A DNA stretch of 64,000 nt from Abditibacteriaceae bacterium (GTDB lineage Bacteria > Armatimonadota > Abditibacteriia > Abditibacteriales > Abditibacteriaceae). Shown here piece after piece: positions 9,053 to 17,247 of the stretch. The number at the start of each line of letters is the position of its first letter. Position 1 is the stretch's first letter. A model generated the notes under the pieces. It was not told the origin of the DNA. It was given only the letters and a program-made list of their open reading frames with translations, and ran no database searches. Made by a program: the position numbers and the translations under genes. Location: assembly GCA_019239895.1 (NCBI GenBank), contig JAFAZH010000043.1, positions 1 to 64,000 on the forward strand, read 5' to 3'.

Positions 9053-9100
9053 TTTTGATTATGGTGAAAAACTTGATTTTGATTATGGTGAAAAACTTGG
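9053..9100. repeat. 24-base tandem duplication
   Basis: Two adjacent 24-base units (9053-9076 and 9077-9100), each beginning TTTTGATTATGG, differ only in the last base. They lie in the 360-base divergent gap (8937-9296) between the fucosidase and the stress-protein gene. No function is evident; replication slippage explains it. The rest of the gap shows nothing else recognisable. Confidence 0.8.
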
Positions 9101-9296
9101 CCTCCGTGTGACCCCGGAGCAGACGCAATAGACGCTTGATAACAGATTAAGAGTCAATGCAACGCCAACCGAACATGGCACTGCTTTTGCGGATGACTCA
9201 CAACATACCCAAGTCCTTAAGAGCATAAAGTGCCAGACAACTGTGAGACCACAGGTGTGGCCTAATGCGCTTGGGTAAGTTTAAGGAGCTAGGAAA

Positions 9297-9848
9297 ATGT
9301 TGACGAATCGAGTAACGGCTGTATTTGATAATCGGGCGCAAGCAGAGCAGGCGGTCAACGCCTTACAGAATTTGGGCGTCACGGACGCGCACATGTCTAT
9401 CATTTCGCGTCATGGCGAAGACTTATCAGCGACTGGGACAGGAACCGCTAGTGCCACGGCTGCCGATGCAGCGGATGTCGCTGCGGATAAAGCAGGCGAT
9501 GTGGGACGTGGCGTGGCGGCAGGTGCTGGCGTTGGCGCATTGTTTGGTCTGGCTGCGGCCCTGATTCCAGGTGTTGGCCCCTTCATCACCGCTGGTGCGC
9601 TTTTGGCTCACGCCCTGGGTGCGGTCGGTGGCGGCATGGTTGCGGGGGCGGTCGTAGGTGGAACTTCGGGCGCGGTGGCTGGCGCTTTGACCAAGGCTGG
9701 CTATACCGAGCATGAGGCGAATTACTACGGAGGCGAAATCGAGCGTGGCGGCGTCTTCGTCGCGGTGGACACTGGCGGCACAGTTGATGTTGAGTCGGTG
9801 CGTTCTGTCCTGTCACAGTATGGCGGACGCTCAGCGGCTGTAGCCTAA
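9297..9848 (+). CDS. General stress protein, YflT/GSP17M-like domain with glycine-zipper core
   Basis: A 183-residue protein. Residues 1-40 (VTAVFDNRAQAEQAVNALQ..GV...HMSIISR) match the opening of the YflT/general-stress-protein-17M fold. The centre (about 75-135) is a Gly/Ala-rich helical hairpin (GAGVGALFGLAAALIPGVG, GGGMVAGAVVGG) resembling membrane-active glycine zippers. The last 45 residues (AGYTEHEANYYGGEIERGGVFVAVD) return to the fold and are strongly typical of the family. Such proteins are usually induced by heat, salt or desiccation; their biochemical role is unknown. AAGGAG lies nine bases before the ATG. The gene at 9942 follows 93 bases downstream and is also Gly/Ala-rich, so the two are probably co-transcribed up to the terminator at 10448. 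Confidence 0.8.
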   Translation: MLTNRVTAVFDNRAQAEQAVNALQNLGVTDAHMSIISRHGEDLSATGTGTASATAADAADVAADKAGDVGRGVAAGAGVGALFGLAAALIPGVGPFITAGALLAHALGAVGGGMVAGAVVGGTSGAVAGALTKAGYTEHEANYYGGEIERGGVFVAVDTGGTVDVESVRSVLSQYGGRSAAVA

Positions 9849-9941
9849 ATAAGCGGAGCAGATTTAGCCGTTGGCATGGTATCTGCATTTAGCTCGCAAC
9901 GCAGGATAAATCAGACGGATAATAATGGAGAGGTGGATCAA

Positions 9942-10418
9942 ATGGCAGACGACAATGTGCAGCATGGTATTGATGATAACCCCAATAATGACGCTGAAAA
10001 AGGCGCGACCCTGGGTGGTCTGGGCGGCGCAGTCGTAGGCGCTGCTGCCGGTTCCGCAGTTGGGCCAGTTGGCACAGCGGTTGGCGCTGTAGTCGGTGGT
10101 TTAACCGGTGCGGGTGCCAGTGGCGCAGCGGTATCAGCCGTAGACAAAATGGACAACGACAACACCGTCACGGGTGTTGGGCAGGGTGCTACACCGGATG
10201 TCGGCACGACAGCCTCTAATGCAGCGTATAACACACGGAATGCGGCGGCGGGAACGGTTAGTGCTGTTGAGGCTGACCTGCCGGGCAACCGCGTGCCCGG
10301 AGTGCAGACTGGTGGCCATGCCACGGATGGCACTCCTGACACGCGCGGCATCACCGAAAAAGCTGCCGATGCGATCACCGGTGATCACATTGATGATAAG
10401 ACAGGCAAAACCGTATAA
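9942..10418 (+). CDS. Small glycine-zipper protein of unknown function
   Basis: A 158-residue acidic protein. Residues 18-65 form a run of GxxxG/AxxxG units (GATLGGLGGAVVGAAAGSAVG and similar), a glycine zipper that could insert into membranes or oligomerise. The rest is polar and probably disordered (NDNTVTGVGQGATPDVGTT). There is no signal peptide. The ATG at 9942 is chosen because GGAGAGG lies eight bases upstream; an in-frame ATG at 9876 lacks a ribosome site. Position behind a YflT-type gene and the shared composition suggest a joint stress response. No catalytic motif is visible. Confidence 0.65.
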   Translation: MADDNVQHGIDDNPNNDAEKGATLGGLGGAVVGAAAGSAVGPVGTAVGAVVGGLTGAGASGAAVSAVDKMDNDNTVTGVGQGATPDVGTTASNAAYNTRNAAAGTVSAVEADLPGNRVPGVQTGGHATDGTPDTRGITEKAADAITGDHIDDKTGKTV

Positions 10419-10447
10419 GTTTCAATCTGTTTAACAGATCGGAAAGT

Positions 10448-10489
10448 AAATACGACCACCGTGGCATTAATGCCACGGTGGTCGTATTT
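10448..10489 (+). terminator. Rho-independent terminator of the stress-protein pair
   Basis: A perfect 19-base-pair stem (10448-10466 with 10471-10489) with loop TTAA, flanked by A-rich sequence on the left and T-rich on the right. It could also work on the opposite strand. Confidence 0.8.
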
Positions 10490-10513
10490 CTATATAATAA
10501 CTCTGATTAAAGG

Positions 10514-11065
10514 ATGGAGAACACCGATTTACAAGCCCTCTATACCGAGTTGAACGCCACTTACTTCGAGGGCTGCCTGCCGCCCTGCCGCATCGCGTGG
10601 AGCCGCCAACTCACGCGAGCCGCGGGCAATATTGATGTGCGGCAAAAGACAATCAAGCTGTCGGTGCCACTGCTCGTGGACGCGTTTCGCGTCTACTCCC
10701 TCTTTCCCACCGAATACAAAGTGTGCGGCGTGCTCTGTGATTCTTCGTCGCTCGCGCTGCGTGAAATCCTCAAGCATGAAATGATTCATCTCTGGCTGCA
10801 TGTGCGGGGCTTGCCCAGTGGCCACACAATGGAGTTTCGCGCCAAGGCGCGTGCCATCGGGCAACCCCGCACGCGGCACAACATCACTTTGCCGACGCCG
10901 CGCTCCGGTTGGGTTTATGCGTGTCCCGTTTGCAATAACCAGTTCACGCGCCGCCGCCGCTATGGTCACGCCGTCGCCTGCTCGCGTTGTTGCAAGCATT
11001 TCAATGGCGGCCAGTTCGATGAACGCTTCAAACTACGCGGGCGCAAAATCATCCAAAAAACTTAA
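10514..11065 (+). CDS. SprT-like zinc metallopeptidase-type protein
   Basis: A 183-residue protein. The motif HEMIH (residues 88-92), with a further His in SGHTMEF (His104), is the zinc site of the SprT/Spartan fold, and LREILKHEMIHLWLH is the typical helix. The C-terminal third holds a zinc ribbon (C137PVC140 and C156SRC159) as in SprT and SprT-like proteins. Eukaryotic Spartan degrades DNA-protein crosslinks; the role of bacterial SprT proteins is largely unknown, so proteolysis here is inference. The ATG at 10514 has GGATGG nearby and directly follows the terminator of the preceding genes. It appears monocistronic. Confidence 0.85.
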   Translation: MENTDLQALYTELNATYFEGCLPPCRIAWSRQLTRAAGNIDVRQKTIKLSVPLLVDAFRVYSLFPTEYKVCGVLCDSSSLALREILKHEMIHLWLHVRGLPSGHTMEFRAKARAIGQPRTRHNITLPTPRSGWVYACPVCNNQFTRRRRYGHAVACSRCCKHFNGGQFDERFKLRGRKIIQKT

Positions 11066-11092
11066 TTACCGCTTCACTTCAGGAGCGTTTGA

Positions 11093-11234
11093 TTTTAGCA
11101 GGAAGACAGGATGGAAGGAAAGTAGGAAGGAACTCTGGGCAGGACTTCACTCCGATACGACGGTCACACGTCGCAAGCAAAGATTAGCATCTACCTCTTC
11201 CTGCTTTCCCTCCATCCTGTCTTCCTGCTAAAAA
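11093..11234. repeat. Dispersed inverted repeat, family B, copy 1
   Basis: The outer arms begin TTTTAGCAGGAAGACAGG (from 11093) and end in its complement at 11234. About 37 bases pair with two mismatches; the roughly 65-base centre is unrelated to the other copies. Related copies lie at 14735-14880 and 52134-52239. It follows the SprT gene and precedes the arginine genes. Confidence 0.8.
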
Positions 11235-11263
11235 TGAATTCCTCGTAGCTTCAAATTTCTGCA

Positions 11264-11292
11264 TTGCCAGACGTGGTGAAACTCCCTACACT
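11264..11292 (+). promoter_or_regulatory. Probable promoter of the arginine genes
   Basis: TTGCCA (11264-11269) and TACACT (11287-11292) with a 17-base spacer, about 75 bases before argB. No ArgR-type operator could be recognised. Confidence 0.5.
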
Positions 11293-11373
11293 AAACACTT
11301 CCGAACTTTAGGGTTCGTGTTATAAGGCACTCAGAGTTTGGGTGCAAGAGGTTAGAACAAATTTTGGTTTGGT

Positions 11374-12258
11374 ATGATGGAAACACTGGTCAATAGTGGT
11401 TTAGATGGCGCGCAGCGCGTCCAGATTATTTCAGAAGCGTTGCCTTACCTGCGGCGCTGGCATGGGCAGACCGTTGTCATTAAATACGGTGGGGCAGCTA
11501 TGACCGATGAGACTTTGAAAGCTGCGGTCATGGGCGATATTGCCTTATTGCATTATGTCGGGGTCAATCCGGTGGTGGTGCATGGTGGTGGGCCGGAGAT
11601 TTCGGCCATGTGCAAGCAACTGGGCATTGAGCCGCATTTTGTGGCCGGGATGCGAGTCACTGATCCCGAAACCATGCATGTCACCGAAATGGTCTTAGGG
11701 CAAATCGGCAAGGGCATCGCCCAACTCTTGCACGAAAAAGGTGCGCCTGCGGTGGGACTCAGCGGCAAAGATGGCGGCTTGCTGACAGCGCGTAAGTTTG
11801 AGGGTGAAACGGACTGGGGCTTGGTGGGGGAGATTGACAAGGTCTCTCCAACGCTGCTTCACACCCTCAACCGAGAAGGCTTTGTGCCAGTGGTTACCCC
11901 GGTGGCTCCCGGCACGGATGGACAGACTTACAACGTAAACGCCGATTTAGCAGCGGGCGCTATTGCCGCCGCTTTAGGGGCCATCAAATTGCTGTTGCTA
12001 ACCGATGTGGCCGGGATTTACCGCGACTTTGAAGATAAGTCTTCCTTGATTGAATCGCTGACCGCTAAAGAAGCCGAGGGACTCATTGCCGACGGTGTAG
12101 TGGCCAAAGGCATGATCCCCAAAGTGCGCTGCTGTGTGGATGCGGTGCGATGCGGCGTAGGTAACGCCCATATTGTGGATGGTCGCACGCCGCACGCGAT
12201 CTTAACCGAATTATTTACGGATGCCGGATGCGGCACCATGATTGTGCGGGACAAGTAG
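11374..12258 (+). CDS. argB: Acetylglutamate kinase
   Basis: A 294-residue enzyme that phosphorylates N-acetyl-L-glutamate with ATP, the second step of the acetylated arginine route in the cytosol. The amino-acid-kinase fold is clear: VVIKYGGAAM at residues 34-43 (ATP-phosphate Lys), VVVHGGGPEI (glycine loop that binds substrate), VGLSGKDGGLL, NVNADLAAGAIAAAL, and KLLLLTDVAGIY near the ATP site. The end GMIPKVRCCVDAVRCGV...DGRTPHA is typical of ArgB; the length fits. It starts the run argB-argD-argF-argG. The N-terminal segment LVNSGLDGAQRVQIISEALPYL suggests the arginine-sensitive type, which carries an N-terminal helix. ATG at 11374 or 11377 are both possible. Confidence 0.95.
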   Translation: MMETLVNSGLDGAQRVQIISEALPYLRRWHGQTVVIKYGGAAMTDETLKAAVMGDIALLHYVGVNPVVVHGGGPEISAMCKQLGIEPHFVAGMRVTDPETMHVTEMVLGQIGKGIAQLLHEKGAPAVGLSGKDGGLLTARKFEGETDWGLVGEIDKVSPTLLHTLNREGFVPVVTPVAPGTDGQTYNVNADLAAGAIAAALGAIKLLLLTDVAGIYRDFEDKSSLIESLTAKEAEGLIADGVVAKGMIPKVRCCVDAVRCGVGNAHIVDGRTPHAILTELFTDAGCGTMIVRDK

Positions 12259-12291
12259 TTGTTAGAGTAGAAGTCAAAGAGAATAGCGAGG

Positions 12292-12410
12292 GTGTCATTC
12301 CGAGCGAAACGAAGCGGAATGTAATGTCGCGCAGTGCAGGCGAGGAATCTTGCCGGAATGTGTAGCGAGAAAGATTCCTCGACTGCGCTTTGCTTCCCTC
12401 GGAATGACAC
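12292..12410. repeat. Dispersed inverted repeat, family A, copy 2
   Basis: Begins GTGTCATTCCGAGCGAA and ends in the complementary CCTCGGAATGACAC, with inner arms GAGGAATCTT and AAGATTCCTC. It fills most of the argB-argD gap and would place a long hairpin in an argB-argD transcript. Confidence 0.8.
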
Positions 12411-12493
12411 ATTTACATCTGGAATTTATTGCATGGAATAATCCGCGCTTTGCAAAAAGTTTGAAGTGGAACCTTAGATAGTGGAGAAGTAAG

Positions 12494-13762
12494 ATGCCAA
12501 CGACTGTTTTAGAGAGTGTGCCCAAGAGCAAGCCGAGCCAGAGCGCAGCGGCTGCGACGCAAAATCAACTTGAATCTTTAATCAACACCGACGCCCAATG
12601 CGGTATGCAAACCTATGGCCGCTTGCAGGTCGCTTTTGCGCGAGGTGCGGGGACGCGTCTCTGGGATGTTGAGGGCAAAGAATATCTGGATTTTTTGGCG
12701 GGAATTGCCGTGGTGCCCCTCGGCCATTGCCACCCGCGAGTGACAGCAGCGGTGGCGCAGCAGGCGTCCACGCTTTTGCATACATCAAATCTCTACTACA
12801 TTGAGCCACAGGTAAAACTGGCGCAGCGGCTACATGAACTATCAGGGGGGATGCGCGCTTTCTTTTGCAACAGCGGCGCGGAGGCCAATGAAGCCGCCCT
12901 AAAGCTGGCGCGTAAGTATGCCAAGCAGCAGCGGGGTCAAGAATGTTATGAGATCATTACCGCCGTCAACTCCTTTCATGGTCGCACCTATGGCAGCCTG
13001 GCGGCGACCGGGCAACCGAAATATCACGAAGGCTTTGCGCCGATGCCGACCGGCTTTCGCTATGTGCCGTTAAATGACATTCAGCAACTCCAGGACGCCA
13101 TTAATGACCATACCGCCGCGATTATGCTGGAGCCGATTCAAGGCGAAGGCGGCATTCGTCCCTGCACGCCGGAATTTTTGCAGGCGGCGCGGGATTTATG
13201 CAATCGTCATGACTTGGTCTTGATCTTTGACGAAGTGCAAACGGGGATGGGCCGCACCGGGCGTTTCTTTGCGCATGAATGGGCCGGGGTGCGCCCCGAT
13301 ATTATCACAATGGCGAAGGGTCTGGGTAATGGCGTGCCCATTGGTGCATTGCTGGCCACCGAACCTCTGGCCCGTGCTTTTGTGCCTGGCGATCATGGCT
13401 GCACTTTTGGCGGCAACTTCCTGAGTTGTGCAGCGGCCCTAGCTACACTGGATGTGCTTTATGACGAGCACCTGGTTGAAAATGCCGATAAAATGGGAGC
13501 CTATTTTCAAGAGCGTATCAAAGAGTGGGGCGCACAAACGGGATTAGTGCAGGAAGTCCGAGGGTATGGCCTGATGATCGGTGTAGATTTAACGCGCCCC
13601 ATTGCCCGCGACTTGATGAAAGCCGCTCTGCAAAATGGTTTAATTTTTAACGCCGTTGGCGATACCACGCTGCGCTTTTTGCCACCTCTGTGCATTACGC
13701 AAGAAGATGTAGAGACTGCAATGGCGCGACTCAATGAGGCTTACAAGGCGGTAGCGGCGTGA
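12494..13762 (+). CDS. argD: Acetylornithine aminotransferase
   Basis: A 422-residue class-III PLP aminotransferase that interconverts N-acetylglutamate semialdehyde and N-acetylornithine with glutamate. Recognisable blocks are YLDFLAGIAVVPLGHCHP, FCNSGAEANEAALKLAR (phosphate-binding region), SFHGRTYGSLAATG, MLEPIQGEGG, LIFDEVQTGMGRTG (Asp for the pyridine nitrogen) and TMAKGLGNGVPIGA, whose Lys forms the Schiff base. The first 30 residues are a variable leader. GGAG lies eight bases before the ATG. Its TGA overlaps the GTG of argF by four bases, so the two are translationally coupled. Family members can also serve lysine or GABA pathways; context favours arginine. Confidence 0.93.
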   Translation: MPTTVLESVPKSKPSQSAAAATQNQLESLINTDAQCGMQTYGRLQVAFARGAGTRLWDVEGKEYLDFLAGIAVVPLGHCHPRVTAAVAQQASTLLHTSNLYYIEPQVKLAQRLHELSGGMRAFFCNSGAEANEAALKLARKYAKQQRGQECYEIITAVNSFHGRTYGSLAATGQPKYHEGFAPMPTGFRYVPLNDIQQLQDAINDHTAAIMLEPIQGEGGIRPCTPEFLQAARDLCNRHDLVLIFDEVQTGMGRTGRFFAHEWAGVRPDIITMAKGLGNGVPIGALLATEPLARAFVPGDHGCTFGGNFLSCAAALATLDVLYDEHLVENADKMGAYFQERIKEWGAQTGLVQEVRGYGLMIGVDLTRPIARDLMKAALQNGLIFNAVGDTTLRFLPPLCITQEDVETAMARLNEAYKAVAA

Positions 13763-14715
13763 GAGATTTTTTAAGCATTAATGATTTGTCGCCAGACGAT
13801 GCCCAATATCTGATTGCCGAAGCGGTACGTCTCAAGCGCGAGTTGCGCGATAATCCGGCTCGCCAGCGTTTGGCTCTCGAAGGTCGAACTCTGGCGCTGG
13901 TTTTTGAGAAACCGAGCCTGCGCACGCGGGTATCCTTCGATATTGGGATGTATCAACTGGGCGGTCATGCCGTTTATCTTTCCCCCGCAGAAATCGGTTT
14001 AGGGCAGCGCGAGAGCGTGGGCGATATTGCTCGTGTCCTCTCACGTATGTGTAACGGCATTATGGCGCGGGTTTTTGACCATGCCACCGTGACGGGGTTA
14101 GCCGAGTATGCCACCGTACCGGTTATCAATGGCTTGAGCGATTTAGAGCATCCCTGCCAGGCGTTGGCCGATTTGCTGACGCTGCATGAGCACAAAGGTC
14201 TGGCGGGCCATAAAATGGCTTACCTGGGCGATGGCAATAATATATGTCACTCCCTGATGCTGCTTTGCGCGAAGTTAGGGGTGCGCTTTGCGGCGGCGAC
14301 ACCGGAAGGTTATGAACCTCTGCCGGAGTTTGTCCATGCCGCTAAGGAATTGGGAGAAGTGGAAATTGTGCGCGACCCGAAGGCGGCGGTGCAGGATGCC
14401 GATGCTGTCTATACAGATGTGTGGACTTCAATGGGGCAGGAAGCCGAAACCGCTAAACGCAACGAAGTCTTCCCCGCCTATCAGGTCAACGCGGAACTCA
14501 TGCGTTATGCCAAGCCCGATGCTATTGTGCTGCACGATCTGCCCGCGCATCGCGGCGAAGAGATCACCGATGAAGTGATGGACTCGCCCCAGTCGGTCAT
14601 CTTTGACCAGGCCGAAAACCGCTTGCACGCGCAAAAGGCCGTCTTAGTGTGGCTCTTAGGCACCGATGCGGAAAGACTATCTTTTGCTGATACTCCTTTA
14701 GCTCCCAGTGCTTGA
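13759..14715 (+). CDS. argF: Ornithine carbamoyltransferase
   Basis: A 318-residue enzyme that makes citrulline from ornithine and carbamoyl phosphate. Carbamoyl-phosphate motif PSLRTRVSF (the SxRTR variant), then NGLSDLEHPCQALADLLT (HPCQ), YLGDGNNICHSL (DGNN, as in OTCases) and YTDVWTSMGQE. The usual HCLP motif that contacts ornithine reads HDLPAHRGEE here, with Asp in place of Cys, which is unusual to my knowledge and worth checking. The gene starts with GTG inside the argD stop (GTGA overlap), giving tight coupling. Length is normal. It ends before a family B repeat. Confidence 0.9.
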   Translation: MRDFLSINDLSPDDAQYLIAEAVRLKRELRDNPARQRLALEGRTLALVFEKPSLRTRVSFDIGMYQLGGHAVYLSPAEIGLGQRESVGDIARVLSRMCNGIMARVFDHATVTGLAEYATVPVINGLSDLEHPCQALADLLTLHEHKGLAGHKMAYLGDGNNICHSLMLLCAKLGVRFAAATPEGYEPLPEFVHAAKELGEVEIVRDPKAAVQDADAVYTDVWTSMGQEAETAKRNEVFPAYQVNAELMRYAKPDAIVLHDLPAHRGEEITDEVMDSPQSVIFDQAENRLHAQKAVLVWLLGTDAERLSFADTPLAPSA

Positions 14716-14734
14716 GTTAGCAACACTGAATATT

Positions 14735-14880
14735 TTTAGCAGGAAGACAGGGGAAGGGGAAGCCAGGAAAGAGTAGAGATAGGTCTGGTGCGAGTGCGTG
14801 ATCGCGGGCACGGTGGCCGCATGGCCGGGTTTCTCAATTTTCTTCTTCCTGCTTTCCTCTCTCCCTGTCTTCCTGCTAAA
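14735..14880. repeat. Dispersed inverted repeat, family B, copy 2
   Basis: The arms start TTTAGCAGGAAGACAGGG and end in the complement at 14880; they are purine-rich on one side and pyrimidine-rich on the other, and pair imperfectly over about 38 bases. The element lies between argF and the small membrane gene, inside the arginine gene run. Confidence 0.8.
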
Positions 14881-14984
14881 GCCGTTAATACCCCGTCCCC
14901 ACGTTGTGCTGCATTGCACGTTACTGGCTAAACACAGAAACTGAATCCAGGTATATCGCTTTTGGAGCAACCTGTTAACATTCT

Positions 14985-15260
14985 ATGTTTATTAAATTCT
15001 TTCTGTTATCGGGACTATTATTGATCGCTTATGGTTTCGCAGTGATTCTGTTGCGGCGCTTGACTTCTTGCCGGGATCGGTTGCTCGCGTTGCAAGAGCA
15101 AATGGCGCGTAACGATGCCCAACTGCACGCTCAAATGCAGCGTCTGCGCGAGGTGCAAGAAGCCCAACTGAGCGCCTCGGCTAACGGCAGTAATGGCGCG
15201 GCAGCCGCGCAAGGCACGGCGCAGGCGCCAAAGACGCAACCCCGCCAGCATGAACTTTAA
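14985..15260 (+). CDS. Small membrane-anchored coiled-coil protein
   Basis: A 91-residue protein: one N-terminal membrane helix (residues 4-25), then a charged helix with heptad character (RDRLLALQEQMARNDAQLHAQMQRLREVQ), then an Ala/Gly/Gln-rich tail. It resembles no family that I can name. It lies 30 bases before argG and is probably co-transcribed. A regulatory or scaffolding role is possible but there is no evidence for it. The ribosome site is weak, yet the clear membrane-then-coil design and codon use support a real gene. Confidence 0.6.
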   Translation: MFIKFFLLSGLLLIAYGFAVILLRRLTSCRDRLLALQEQMARNDAQLHAQMQRLREVQEAQLSASANGSNGAAAAQGTAQAPKTQPRQHEL

Positions 15261-15290
15261 ACAAGCATAAATTTTAAAGGAGTAGAGAGA

Positions 15291-16526
15291 TTGGATACTG
15301 TTGTTTTGGCTTATTCCGGTGGACTGGACACGTCGGTTGCAATTAAGTGGATTAAAGAGAAATATAATCTGGATGTCATCGCGCTCACCATTGATTTAGG
15401 TAGCGAGCGCAATTTGCCGGAGATTCGCCAGCGTGCCTTGAATGTGGGTGCCATAGATGCTAAGGTGGTGGATGGCCGCGACATCTTTGTCAAGCATTTC
15501 GCATTTCCGGCATTGCAGGCTGGGGCCATTTACGAAAAAGAATACCCCCTCGCTACTGCCGTTGGTCGCCCCCTCATTGCCAAGCTGTTAGTGGACGTAG
15601 CCCACGAATATGGCGCGAAAGCCGTCGCGCATGGCTGCACGGGCAAAGGCAACGATCAGGTGCGCCTCGATGTTTCCGTGCAGGCTCTCGACCCCCAATT
15701 GCAGATCATTGCCCCGGTGCGCGAGTGGAAAATGTCACGGCCCGAAGAGATTGAATATGCCCGGCAAAACAATATTCCCATTCCGGCGACCGTAGATAGC
15801 CCTTATTCCACCGATGTGAACCTGTGGGGCCGCAGCATTGAAGCGGGTATTCTCGAAGACCCCTGGGTCGAGCCGCCAGCGGAAGTGTGGCTATGGACGA
15901 AGTCGCCAGAACAATCGCCTAACAACCCTCAATATATTGAAATCGAATTTGAGAAGGGGCTTCCCGTCGCGCTTGATGGCGAGGCGATGGATGGCGTGAA
16001 ACTGATTCAGCATCTTAATGATGTGGCGGGTGAACATGGCATCGGGCGTATTGACCATGTGGAGAACCGTTTAATCGGCATTAAGAGCCGTGAGATTTAT
16101 GAAGCTCCCGCCGCCGTCGTGCTGCATCAGGCGCACCAGGCACTTGAAGACATGACCCTTTCGCGTGACCAGGCTCGCTTTAAGAACCTCATCAGCAGCC
16201 AGATTGCCGAAATGATCTACAACGGCCTGTGGTTTTCGGCCTTGCACCAAGATTTACGCGCTTTCGTGGAGTCCTCGCAACGCCACGTCACTGGCACCGT
16301 GCGCTTGAAATTCTACAAGGGCACTTCGATGATCGTGGGCCGCAAAAGCCCCAAATCGCTCTATCAATACGAACTGGCAACCTACGACAAAGGCGACACC
16401 TTCGACCAGGATGCCTCACTGGGCTTTATCAAACTCTATGGCCTTCCCCTACGCACCCAGGCCACAATCCAGATGCTCGGCCCTGGCGAAAACTATTTAC
16501 CCCAGTTAGAAGGGCGCGAAGAATAA
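15291..16526 (+). CDS. argG: Argininosuccinate synthase
   Basis: A 411-residue enzyme that joins citrulline and aspartate using ATP. The N-type ATP pyrophosphatase P-loop AYSGGLDTS (residues 7-15) is intact. GCTGKGNDQVRLD and DSPYSTDVNLWGRSIE (citrulline/aspartate binding) follow, and FYKGTSMIVGRKSP near the C-terminus is typical. It begins with TTG, with AAAGGAG eight bases upstream; no in-frame ATG precedes the conserved start. Its length is standard. argH, argC and argJ are not in the window, so the pathway is split. The darT gene starts only 17 bases after its stop. Confidence 0.95.
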   Translation: MDTVVLAYSGGLDTSVAIKWIKEKYNLDVIALTIDLGSERNLPEIRQRALNVGAIDAKVVDGRDIFVKHFAFPALQAGAIYEKEYPLATAVGRPLIAKLLVDVAHEYGAKAVAHGCTGKGNDQVRLDVSVQALDPQLQIIAPVREWKMSRPEEIEYARQNNIPIPATVDSPYSTDVNLWGRSIEAGILEDPWVEPPAEVWLWTKSPEQSPNNPQYIEIEFEKGLPVALDGEAMDGVKLIQHLNDVAGEHGIGRIDHVENRLIGIKSREIYEAPAAVVLHQAHQALEDMTLSRDQARFKNLISSQIAEMIYNGLWFSALHQDLRAFVESSQRHVTGTVRLKFYKGTSMIVGRKSPKSLYQYELATYDKGDTFDQDASLGFIKLYGLPLRTQATIQMLGPGENYLPQLEGREE

Positions 16527-16542
16527 CTTAAATTTTGGTAAA

Positions 16543-17217
16543 ATGCCGGTAATGCATGGGTTTAGGGCACTGACAGGACAGACTAAAATTCCCGATGAAG
16601 TTCGTCTTTATCGTGTTACTCATCTCAGTAATCTGGCTTCGATTGCGCAAGAAGGCTTATTGCCATTTAACCTGTTACAACAAAGGTGCATCGAACACCG
16701 CAGCATCGCGTTTCAGCATTTACAAGAGCGTCGGCATAAAATCACTACTCCATTAGGGGGCACACTACATGACTGTGTCCCCTGGAGTTTTGCGGCTCGC
16801 CCACCAATGTTATATACCGTAGCGCGTGGTGGGTTAGCTGATAGCGTCCGCCAAGAGGACATTGTGCATTTGGTTACCAGTGTAGGCCGTGTACAGCAAG
16901 CCAACTTGCCATTTGTATTCACTGACGGGCACCCACTCTCTGATTTTTCGGTGTTCAGTACAGACATTGATAAACTTCCTCATGTGTTAGATTGGGAAGT
17001 TCTTAAATCTCTCCACTGGCACAATACGGAGGATGATCCTGATCGTAAGCGACGGAGACAAGCGGAATTTCTAATTCAATCAATTGTGCCTTGGAGAATT
17101 GTTGCAGGCATCGCAGTCCGCACTGAGGCAACAAAGCAAAGCGTTGAAACAGCTTTGGTTCAAACTGATTACAGGCCAAAGGTTCTTGTGCTGCCCGAAT
17201 GGTATTATGATCTCTAG
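16543..17217 (+). CDS. darT: DarT-like toxin: DNA (thymidine/guanosine) ADP-ribosyltransferase
   Basis: A 224-residue protein of the DarT (DUF4433) family. Known members use NAD+ to attach ADP-ribose to single-stranded DNA bases and are toxic unless paired with DarG. The N-terminal block VRLYRVTHLSNLASIAQEGLL is the family's NAD-binding start (His27, Asn30). The region CVPWSFAARPPMLYTVARG is the typical DarT central motif. In RRQAEFLIQS, Glu175 aligns with the invariant catalytic Glu. The length is normal. The gene starts 17 bases after argG with no promoter in between; a second in-frame ATG lies at 16552. The antitoxin darG follows 30 bases downstream. Base use is visibly more A/T-rich than in the arginine genes, which hints at transfer. 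Whether thymidine or guanosine is the target cannot be told. Confidence 0.9.
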   Translation: MPVMHGFRALTGQTKIPDEVRLYRVTHLSNLASIAQEGLLPFNLLQQRCIEHRSIAFQHLQERRHKITTPLGGTLHDCVPWSFAARPPMLYTVARGGLADSVRQEDIVHLVTSVGRVQQANLPFVFTDGHPLSDFSVFSTDIDKLPHVLDWEVLKSLHWHNTEDDPDRKRRRQAEFLIQSIVPWRIVAGIAVRTEATKQSVETALVQTDYRPKVLVLPEWYYDL

Positions 17218-17247
17218 TTCTATTTACGTTGGTGGGTGTGAACAACC

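Noticed and set aside
9053..9100. CRISPR-like repeat
   Set aside because: Two directly adjacent copies without spacers; a simple tandem duplication. No CRISPR array was seen anywhere in the window.
9240..9296. SigmaB-like promoter (GGGTAA) before the YflT-type gene
   Set aside because: Too close to the ribosome site and without a matching GTTT-type -35 element.
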